From Thalassarchaeum sp002495735 (GTDB taxonomy: Archaea; Thermoplasmatota; Poseidoniia; Poseidoniales; Thalassarchaeaceae): a stretch of 64,000 nt of DNA. Under the pieces are notes generated by a model. It did not search any database and was not told where the DNA came from. It saw only the letters and a list, made by a program, of their open reading frames with translations. Position numbers and translations under genes: made by a program. Below are positions 57,983 to 64,000 of this stretch, in pieces (the first letter of the stretch is position 1; each line of letters starts with the position of its first letter). The stretch spans positions 4,284-68,283 of the forward strand of contig CALDRG010000023.1 in NCBI GenBank assembly GCA_937911265.1, read 5' to 3'.

Positions 57983-59875
57983 GTGTCACAGGACAACGAT
58001 GCCCCAGCCCCGGGTATGGCAATCAGTAAGGACGCCTCCGACCTCCTCGACGAGAAGCAGATCGTCGGCCGCAAGATATGGCGGATAGTGCCCTATATCA
58101 AGCGCTACTGGAAGCGCGCGGTCGGGGGTTTTGCTGCTAACGCTGTGGCGCGAGCATTCGATTTGATTCCATTCGTGATGATTGGGGCAGCAGCGGATTG
58201 GTATCAGGGTGGGACCTACACAAATTCCACTCTCAAATCCCTAGTAAATTCAGAGCACCTACCTTCGTTAGGCCCTATTGGATCCGTAGAGTTCGGCTTC
58301 GGTCTACTAATCCTAGTATCATTCGCATTCCTTGCTGTCTTTCAGGGTTTCAGCGAGTACCTCTGGCAGTCTACTGCATACAAGGTCCAGCACGATATCA
58401 GGATGGAGGCGACGACCAGCCTCATGGCAATGGAAGCATCCTACTTCGAGACTAGGCAGACGGGAAATCTGATGGCTGTTCTCTCTGCAGACGTGGCTCA
58501 GTTAGAGGACATAGTATCAGACTCCTCGACCTCGATAATTCGAATTTTAATCACTTTCACCACAGCTTTCGCCATCATGTACTGGATGTCCCCAACGTTG
58601 GCACTCATTCTCTTCATCCCACTGGTCCTAGTGATCCCCATGGTCGTATGGTTCAGCACCCGCGTACAACGACGCTATCGGAAGCAGCGTGAGAGCACCG
58701 GTGGAATCGTCTCCATACTCGAGAATGTTCTGGCAGGTATCGTCACCGTTCAGGCTTACAACGCCAGCGACTTTGAACGCTCTCGTGTTGAGGGAGAGAG
58801 TGCCGACTATCGCGACCAAGCCATCCATGCTGCCAATCTGCGCAACCGATTCATTCCAGGCATCTATTTGGTCGCAGGACTCTCATTCGGACTGCTGGTA
58901 TCTGCAGGTGGCTGGCTCATGGAGTCCGGCGAGATTACTGTAGGCCAATTCGTTACATTCCTTTTGATTAGTACTAGAATGACAATGCCCATGTTCATTT
59001 TGGGGATGCTTCTGAACCAGCTCCAGAGGGGCGAAGCCGCCTCCAAGCGAGTGTTTGCACTAATCGACCTCGAACCGTCTATTTTCGACAAGCCAGACGC
59101 CATCCCTCTCGACAGCCCTATTCGCTCGATTTCGTTCGACGACGTCACCTTTGCCTATCCCACATCGGAGGCCAACGTGCTCAATGGTATCTCGTTCTCC
59201 GCATCCTCGGGAGAATTCCTCGGAGTAATGGGGCACACAGGCGCCGGCAAGAGTACCATCCTCAAGCTGGTCGAGAGGTTCTACGAGCCCCAGCATGGCA
59301 CGGTGAAGATCAACGGCATAGACATCAACGACTACTCAATTGAGACAGTACGCGACAGGATTGGTTTTGTTTCCCAGGACCCATTCATGTTCTACGGTGA
59401 TGTAAAATCCAATGTCTCCTATGCCCGAGAGGCCTCAGACGATGAAATCCAGAACGCCCTCGAGACCGCAGGTGCGTGGGATTTCGTCTCCCGACTCCCT
59501 AACGGTGTCGACACGATGGTTGGAGACCGCGGCGTTATGTTGTCCGGAGGCCAGAGGGCACGCATCGCCCTGGCCCGAGCTTTGCTCAAGAGTCCAGATT
59601 TGCTCATCCTCGATGAGGCCTCAGCGGCTCTCGACGCCGAGACTGAGAAGCGCATACAGATGTCACTCTTCGATGGTTCAAATGGGGATTCAAATAGAAT
59701 CACTATTGCTGTCGCCCACCGACTTGCGACGATACGCAAGGCCGATGAGATAGTGGCTATGGTTGATGGTGTGATTGTTGAACGCGGCATTCACCGAGAA
59801 CTCCTAGACAACGACAACGTGTACGCATCGCAGTGGCTGATTCAGACCGGCGAACTAGGTGCGGCAGAGGCCTAG
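57983..59875 (+). CDS. ABC transporter, fused permease and ATPase (exporter type)
   Basis: 630 aa, MsbA/multidrug exporter architecture: about six membrane helices (VGGFAANAVARAFDLIPFVMIGAAADW, FGFGLLILVSFAFLAVF, IIRILITFTTAFAIMYWMS and others), then the nucleotide-binding domain with GHTGAGKSTILKL (Walker A), SQDPFMFYGDV (Q loop), VMLSGGQRARIALARALL (signature) and LLILDEASAALDAETEK (Walker B). A homodimer or heterodimer would export a lipid or drug-like compound. The GTG start at 57983 is at the foot of the SD hairpin; the first residues (MSQDNDAPAPG) look disordered. Its stop overlaps the glycosyltransferase stop by 4 bp (CTAG). Confidence 0.93.
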   Translation: MSQDNDAPAPGMAISKDASDLLDEKQIVGRKIWRIVPYIKRYWKRAVGGFAANAVARAFDLIPFVMIGAAADWYQGGTYTNSTLKSLVNSEHLPSLGPIGSVEFGFGLLILVSFAFLAVFQGFSEYLWQSTAYKVQHDIRMEATTSLMAMEASYFETRQTGNLMAVLSADVAQLEDIVSDSSTSIIRILITFTTAFAIMYWMSPTLALILFIPLVLVIPMVVWFSTRVQRRYRKQRESTGGIVSILENVLAGIVTVQAYNASDFERSRVEGESADYRDQAIHAANLRNRFIPGIYLVAGLSFGLLVSAGGWLMESGEITVGQFVTFLLISTRMTMPMFILGMLLNQLQRGEAASKRVFALIDLEPSIFDKPDAIPLDSPIRSISFDDVTFAYPTSEANVLNGISFSASSGEFLGVMGHTGAGKSTILKLVERFYEPQHGTVKINGIDINDYSIETVRDRIGFVSQDPFMFYGDVKSNVSYAREASDDEIQNALETAGAWDFVSRLPNGVDTMVGDRGVMLSGGQRARIALARALLKSPDLLILDEASAALDAETEKRIQMSLFDGSNGDSNRITIAVAHRLATIRKADEIVAMVDGVIVERGIHRELLDNDNVYASQWLIQTGELGAAEA

Positions 59876-60957
59876 CTCCTAGTCCGGTCGTCTATCTGGA
59901 GGCCTGAGTTTCCAGTGAATATTCTCCACCAACCTTGCAGCACACCCATTCCATAGTTCCAGTGCAGAACGAAAGTGGTGATTGAGGATAGGAACACTGT
60001 CTTGGGAGTCCGGCAAGGCGAGCTGCCCTTAGCAGCACCATACCAAGCCAAGAGGTTGTACAGTAAAATCAGGGTGGGCAGGGCGTGGGCCCCAAATCTC
60101 GACCAGCCCATAGGAACGGCATCAAGGGAGATGTCCCACCAAGGCGAGCCTAGTCCGCCATTGGACAGTCCCCAAAAGAAGAATGCAAATGCTGCTATCA
60201 CAATTGGAGGGAACAGAGCCACTGTTCCATGGCTCCACGCTCTTAGTTCGCGATGCTCGTGACTGGCCAGACTTCTGACCAGCCCGTAGTTTCGAATCTG
60301 TTTCTTGACACTCGACAGGTCGCGCCTGCGGTGCCACATCACTGCTTCCGGATCCGTCCAAAGTTGATGTCCAGCTTGTCTTATCCGGTGGTCGAGAATC
60401 ACATCTTCGGCACCGATGCATCCGTCTGGGAATCCACCGATCTCTGTGAGGACGGAACGACGGTAGGCCGAATTGACACCGGGTAGTTGCTCGACCTCTT
60501 CGAGCGCGCCCTTCCCTTTCCTGCCGTAGTTGGTTCCGGCAGTGAATATCCTGCTGCAGAAGCTGACGTCGATAATCTGCTGCTGCAGCGTCGAACTCTC
60601 TGGGGGTGCGAAGTTCGGACCGCCCACGCCTGCGACTTCGGAACGCTCGAACCAGCGGGCCAGCCTCTCTACCCATTCCTTGGGCACGATGACATCGTCA
60701 TCAGTGAACATCACCAGATCTGATTCCGTTGAATCAAGTGCGATGTTGCAGGCATCAGCGCGAGTGCGTGAGCCTGCATCGTCGATGAATCGAAGATTTC
60801 TGGATTCAGCCTGCTGTCTACCGGAATCTCCACTCGGTCCAACCACTACAATCTCAAGCGGGCCGTAGTAGGTCTGGGCCATCAGACCGTCCAGTGCAAT
60901 GCCAAGTTCGTTCGCATTGCCAACACTCGGTATTACAACGCAGACAGAACGCCCCAT
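59872..60957 (-). CDS. family 2 glycosyltransferase with membrane helices
   Basis: 361 aa. GT-A fold: VCVVIPSVGNANELGIALDGL, MFTDDDVIVPKEWVERL (DxD-type acidic motif), QLPGVNSAYRRSVLTEIGGFPDG and GAEDVILDHRIRQAGHQLW (catalytic ED), as in family 2 enzymes that build polysaccharide or glycolipid. The C-terminal ~120 residues have two or three hydrophobic segments (GTVALFPPIVIAAFAFFFWGL, LPTLILLYNLLAWYG), so it is membrane-attached. The product is unknown; a surface glycan is probable given the neighbouring exporter. ATG 60957. Confidence 0.87.
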   Translation of the reverse strand: MGRSVCVVIPSVGNANELGIALDGLMAQTYYGPLEIVVVGPSGDSGRQQAESRNLRFIDDAGSRTRADACNIALDSTESDLVMFTDDDVIVPKEWVERLARWFERSEVAGVGGPNFAPPESSTLQQQIIDVSFCSRIFTAGTNYGRKGKGALEEVEQLPGVNSAYRRSVLTEIGGFPDGCIGAEDVILDHRIRQAGHQLWTDPEAVMWHRRRDLSSVKKQIRNYGLVRSLASHEHRELRAWSHGTVALFPPIVIAAFAFFFWGLSNGGLGSPWWDISLDAVPMGWSRFGAHALPTLILLYNLLAWYGAAKGSSPCRTPKTVFLSSITTFVLHWNYGMGVLQGWWRIFTGNSGLQIDDRTRS

Positions 60958-60994
60958 GGCTCGTCGCCCTAGTCCGACCTCAAGAGTTCACGGG

Positions 60995-61741
60995 TCAGTC
61001 GTTAGTCACTCGGGGCGCTAGGAAGTACGTCCAACTCGCCCCGCCATCATTACTACTCCAGTCCAGCCTCAATGGGTACTTGTCCTGGAACTGCATACGA
61101 ATGTCTTGGGTCAATCCAGAGGCAAGTTTCCTTGTCAGAGGGTCGAGGAATTGCAGGCTGTAGGTGCCTTGAGTAGGCGAGGGGCAGACCAACTCGCTGA
61201 GTTCACCGGACTCGAAGCGTACATTGACTCCTTCGCCAGCCTCAACGGTCACGCTTACCCTCATCTCCTTACTGTCAAGACTCAGATCTACTAACTCACC
61301 TACGAACTTGGCCGCCCTGAGTGCTCTGGAGAGCTTCTCTGCCCCGATGGCGACACTGCAGTCGAAATCAAGAACTGGAAGTTTAGGATCCTGCATGGAA
61401 CCGGTATCGAGGCCGCGCAGTATTCTGTGGACCTCACCGACTCTTACATTGATTGCTCCGACCGCGTCATCGTAGTCAATTTCGACCAAATCACCCGGGC
61501 CAGCGAGAGTCAGGAGGTCACGCAGTTTGCCTAGCTCCAGTCCAATTTCGACCGGCTCGACTTCGTAGGTCTCGAAGCAGGCGTCTGAGATGGTAGCGCT
61601 AAGGAGGGCAACGTGAGAACCGTCGACAACGTTCACCGTCAGTCCCTTCTCTCCCCAGCTCATCTTCGCTTCTTCAGTCAGGACCGAGAGCAAATCGACA
61701 ATCTCCCTCATCAGTTGAGTTTTTGCCGTCACTCTCAGCAT
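60995..61741 (-). CDS. pcn: PCNA, DNA polymerase sliding clamp
   Basis: 248 aa, forms the ring clamp for DNA polymerase and other replication and repair proteins. Family sequence: MLRVTAKTQLMREIVDLLS, NVVDGSHVALLSATI (equivalent of VDPSHVALV), LELGKLRDLLTLAGPGDLVEI, and C-terminal SLQFLDPLTRKLASGLTQDIRMQF with FLAPRV at the end. No insertion or truncation. TATA-like ATTTATAG at 61764-61773 is 27 bp before the ATG 61741. TFS is the next gene upstream on the same strand. Confidence 0.97.
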   Translation of the reverse strand: MLRVTAKTQLMREIVDLLSVLTEEAKMSWGEKGLTVNVVDGSHVALLSATISDACFETYEVEPVEIGLELGKLRDLLTLAGPGDLVEIDYDDAVGAINVRVGEVHRILRGLDTGSMQDPKLPVLDFDCSVAIGAEKLSRALRAAKFVGELVDLSLDSKEMRVSVTVEAGEGVNVRFESGELSELVCPSPTQGTYSLQFLDPLTRKLASGLTQDIRMQFQDKYPLRLDWSSNDGGASWTYFLAPRVTND

Positions 61742-61763
61742 GGAATCACCTCGTTACACATCT

Positions 61764-61773
61764 CCTATAAATC
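61764..61773 (-). promoter_or_regulatory. TATA box of the PCNA gene
   Basis: The reverse strand reads GATTTATAGG, a good archaeal TATA box, centred 27 bp before the ATG at 61741. This fits a transcript starting at or near the ATG, even though GAGGTGAT is present just before that ATG. Confidence 0.55.
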
Positions 61774-61799
61774 GAGGGTCTTTCATTCATTCGGGACAC

Positions 61800-62180
61800 T
61801 TATTGGTATTCTCGGAAACGCTTGTCGCAATTTTTGCATTGGCAGATTTTAGTTTCGGGCTCATCACTTGATCTGGTCTGCTTGAGTTCGACGTATATCT
61901 CGTTGCAATCGCACTTAGGGCAGCGAATGTCCCCCACTCTGAGAGTACCTCGAGCTACTTCCGGCTCCACTACTTCAGTGAGGTGCTTCAAACTTTTCTC
62001 AGAACCCGACGCAGTGGCGCTGGTCAAATCCACAGTATCTCCAGTCATTGGGTCGACGAAAGTACCTCCGGAACCGTCCTTGCCAGTCAGAGGCCCCTCG
62101 TATTTGCACTGGTAGTTGTCGCATCTGATATTCCCGGAAGAATCGGGGTATGACAGTGCACCACACTCAGGACAAAACAT
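61800..62180 (-). CDS. tfs: transcription factor S (TFS, TFIIS/RPB9-like)
   Basis: 126 aa from ATG 62180 (MFCPECGAL). Two zinc ribbons: an N-terminal CPECGALSYPDSSG with CDNYQC, and a C-terminal CPKCDCNEIYVELKQTRSSDEPETKICQCKNCDKRF in part, including the acidic hairpin DE in RSSDEPET that stimulates RNA cleavage by RNA polymerase. It rescues backtracked polymerase. The pairing with PCNA is common in archaea. It is divergent from Nop5. Confidence 0.95.
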   Translation of the reverse strand: MFCPECGALSYPDSSGNIRCDNYQCKYEGPLTGKDGSGGTFVDPMTGDTVDLTSATASGSEKSLKHLTEVVEPEVARGTLRVGDIRCPKCDCNEIYVELKQTRSSDEPETKICQCKNCDKRFREYQ

Positions 62181-62254
62181 CGCTATCAAACACCTAGCCG
62201 GTTAAACGCCAACCGAACAGCGACATACAAACCGACTATTGAAGTATCGCTTAT

Positions 62255-63346
62255 GTGCGCCTGTGGAAAAGCTCGGACTCAGCCTCTGTTGAGCAACTGG
62301 AATGGGACCGCACCGTTGAAGCGAAGCGGCGCTACGGAGTACCCATGCGTATTCACTACGATTGGAGACTTGCTAGGGTCGTTGATTCCGACGGCGAAGT
62401 CTTCGACGAGTTGGGGTGGTCGCCCAAAAGGTCTGTCCGCGCTTTGGCAGACCGACTGTCAGACCTGCAATCGGGTAGGATGAGTCCCGAGGCGAGAACC
62501 CTCAGTAAGAGATTCCCGGATGCTGAGGTGGATGGAATGGCGGCGATGTCGGACCCCGACTGGCCCGAGCTTGAGACTGAGGAGCAGGAGATGCTCTCCG
62601 AGGCAGCGGCTATACTGGCTAAGCGAGGAGTGGCCGATGCCGCTGCTGATCTCGACCGACGACTCGACATGCTGTCTTCGGCGGCGATTGAACTGAGGTC
62701 CTCGTGGACCACCAGTGAAGCGAGATGTATCGAATGGGCAGGGCTGTTTTTGTCCGAGGCGGATTTAGATGGACAGAGGCAAGAAATTCCAGCAGCTGTA
62801 GCCGAGGCCGAATCGATTAATGCAGCCGCTGCTACACTTGATGTTGCGATCCCCGCACACCAGCCCGAACAGGTAGAGTGGGTGGCCTTGAATGGCCATG
62901 CAGTTGGTGTTGTTGCTCTGGCAGAGAGACTGGGAGTGGCCGAGGCGGCCACGCGTGAACTCGCGCGTCAGTACGTACCCACTCTGAGTATGCTACTCGG
63001 CCCGTTAGGAGCTGCTAGGCTGGTGGTGTTAGCAGGAGGCCGCGAGAGACTGGCCAGAATGCCGAGCGGCAGCCTACAGGTCCTCGGGGCTCGCGGTGCC
63101 ATGGCTGCTCATCGCAGGGGCGCCCCTCCGCCCAAGCATTCGCCCGTTCTGTTCTCTCTGCCACAGGTCTCGAGATCTCCTCGATGGGTCAGGGGAAAGA
63201 TCGCCCGATACATGGCTGGCAAGTGTTCGATTGCGGTTCGCGTCGATCACTTCGACGGTGAGCCGTGGGGAGAGGAAAGGATAGCAGAGATCAACCAAGA
63301 GTGCAAGAACATCCGCGAGAGGTTCCCAAAGCCACCGAGGAGGTGA
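62255..63346 (+). CDS. nop5: Nop5 (Nop56/58), C/D box sRNP core protein
   Basis: 363 aa. The C-terminal Nop domain is clear: TLSMLLGPLGAARLVVLAGG, RMPSGSLQVLGA, AHRRGAPPPKHSPVLFSLPQV and RGKIARYMAGKCSIAVRVDHF, the RNP-binding part that joins L7Ae-bound C/D guide RNAs. The N-terminal half is less conserved but helical, binding fibrillarin. It guides 2'-O-methylation of rRNA and tRNA. It starts at GTG 62255 (MRLWKSSD); an ATG at 62253 is in another frame. Fibrillarin follows after 4 bp, as in most archaea. Confidence 0.93.
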   Translation: MRLWKSSDSASVEQLEWDRTVEAKRRYGVPMRIHYDWRLARVVDSDGEVFDELGWSPKRSVRALADRLSDLQSGRMSPEARTLSKRFPDAEVDGMAAMSDPDWPELETEEQEMLSEAAAILAKRGVADAAADLDRRLDMLSSAAIELRSSWTTSEARCIEWAGLFLSEADLDGQRQEIPAAVAEAESINAAAATLDVAIPAHQPEQVEWVALNGHAVGVVALAERLGVAEAATRELARQYVPTLSMLLGPLGAARLVVLAGGRERLARMPSGSLQVLGARGAMAAHRRGAPPPKHSPVLFSLPQVSRSPRWVRGKIARYMAGKCSIAVRVDHFDGEPWGEERIAEINQECKNIRERFPKPPRR

Positions 63347-63350
63347 TGGG

Positions 63351-64000
63351 TTGGCGCGTAAGCCAGTAAAACTCGCTTGGGGGATCCGTCGTGAGGGTCG
63401 TTCTCTGTGGACTAGGAACGCCGTTCGCGGAGTTTCAGTCAGAGGCGAGCGCAGGAAGACGGATTCTCGAATAGAGTGGAGGGCTTGGGACCCCACACGC
63501 TCCAAGGTCGCAGCAGCCTTGCTGCGAACTGACGGAGACCCCTCGAGATTGCTTCCAGAGGTAGGCTCGACGTGCCTCTATCTGGGTGCGTCGTTCGGCT
63601 CTACAGTTTCGCACATACACGATCAAGTCTGCGGCTCTCTCAATCACCATGGAGGGCAAGTCGTGGCAGTGGAAATAGCTCCTCGGGCGATGCGCGACCT
63701 GTCGAAACTGTCCTTCCGCAGACCCGGACTCGTCCCTGTTCTCGGCGATGCTAGGCTGCCGCAGACAGTGGCCCCTTACATCCGCGGCCAGGCAGACTGG
63801 ATACATCAGGACCTCAGCATCGCAGATCAGGCCAAGACCTTCGTTAGGATGGCCGGTGCGTTCCTCAGGCCTGGAGGCACTGGCCTGTTGTCTCTGAAGG
63901 CGGCGAGCGAGAGGTCATCAGACGGCGACGATGACAGCAGGTTTGCGAAGGCCGCGAGGATACTTCAGGAGTCCGACCTTGAAGTGGTCGAGAGAATCAA
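63351..64000 (+). CDS. flpA: fibrillarin FlpA (rRNA/tRNA 2'-O-methyltransferase), 3' part outside window
   Basis: Starts at TTG 63351 with a full-strength GGAGGTGAT just upstream (63338-63346) and runs open for 216 codons to the window edge. Sequence: STCLYLGASFGSTVSHIHDQV (SAM site GAxxGTTxSHxxD), VVAVEIAPRAMRDLSKL, VPVLGDARLPQTVAPYI, and LRPGGTGLLSLKA. It methylates 2'-O positions in the C/D sRNP with Nop5. About 10-20 C-terminal residues probably lie outside. No ATG is available in frame, so the TTG start is supported by the strong site. Confidence 0.93.
   Translation, partial: MARKPVKLAWGIRREGRSLWTRNAVRGVSVRGERRKTDSRIEWRAWDPTRSKVAAALLRTDGDPSRLLPEVGSTCLYLGASFGSTVSHIHDQVCGSLNHHGGQVVAVEIAPRAMRDLSKLSFRRPGLVPVLGDARLPQTVAPYIRGQADWIHQDLSIADQAKTFVRMAGAFLRPGGTGLLSLKAASERSSDGDDDSRFAKAARILQESDLEVVERI

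Noticed and set aside
57588..58022. 144-aa reverse-strand frame and the upstream part of the frame 57566-57916
   Set aside because: Both run through the tRNA-Gly(TCC) gene; only the last 64 codons after the tRNA look like protein.

Overview
This window is a dense chromosome segment from an archaeon, most likely a planktonic euryarchaeon of Marine Group II (Poseidoniales, Thermoplasmatota). The archaeal side is clear: a thermosome subunit, ORC1/Cdc6, PCNA, transcription factor S, Nop5 with fibrillarin, Bud32, a GTP-type dephospho-CoA kinase domain, and tRNA genes with encoded CCA. These are interleaved with bacterial-type genes (bacterial ThrRS and TrhO, DnaK, class II FBPase with class I aldolase, a BoxB-like di-iron oxygenase), a mix familiar from Marine Group II. 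The lineage assignment is inference from gene content; no rRNA gene is present. No insertion sequence, integrase, prophage or CRISPR array was seen.

Layout. 1-9 kb: trhO (cut by the window edge), thrS, arcC, an AcoX-type NAD kinase homologue, pyrG, an SDR threonine dehydrogenase and a thermosome subunit. 9-13 kb: an Hsp20-like/DnaK pair divergent from the thermosome, then leucyl aminopeptidase. 13-30 kb: a secreted M14 carboxypeptidase, agmatinase-family enzyme, a 1,000-residue surface protein, SixA, aldehyde dehydrogenase, 2-phosphoglycerate kinase-like and UPF0200-like kinases, crotonase, a proline-rich membrane protein, RdgB, Bud32, NadA, a PAP2 membrane protein, and an Mrp ATPase without its CxxC. 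30-31 kb: tRNA-Gly(GCC), tRNA-Gly(CCC), tRNA-Pro(CGG) and a double ACT protein. 31-38 kb: 3-hydroxyacyl-CoA dehydrogenase, an unknown protein, a BoxB-like oxygenase and crotonase (a probable aromatic acyl-CoA route), then two FAD oxidoreductases, a 2[4Fe-4S] ferredoxin, MoaE and MoaC. 38-45 kb: FBPase/aldolase, two small winged-helix-like paralogues facing an 873-residue unknown protein across an AT-rich spacer, a probable structured RNA, and a fused PPAT/dephospho-CoA kinase. 45-48 kb: Cdc6 with an AT-rich origin-like spacer. 48-64 kb: a CysJ-like reductase without FMN domain, biotin carboxylase, PfkB kinase, a degenerate SelB-like protein, thioesterase, a TBP-fold protein, TatD, tRNA-Gly(TCC), an ABC exporter behind a ribosome-site hairpin, a glycosyltransferase, PCNA/TFS and Nop5/fibrillarin (cut by the edge).

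The genes fit a heterotroph degrading peptides, amino acids and acyl-CoA substrates and making sugars by gluconeogenesis. The genome is very compact: almost every tail-to-tail gene pair abuts or overlaps. TATA-like boxes about 27 bp before several starts suggest leaderless transcripts, while other genes carry clear Shine-Dalgarno sites, some before GTG or TTG starts.
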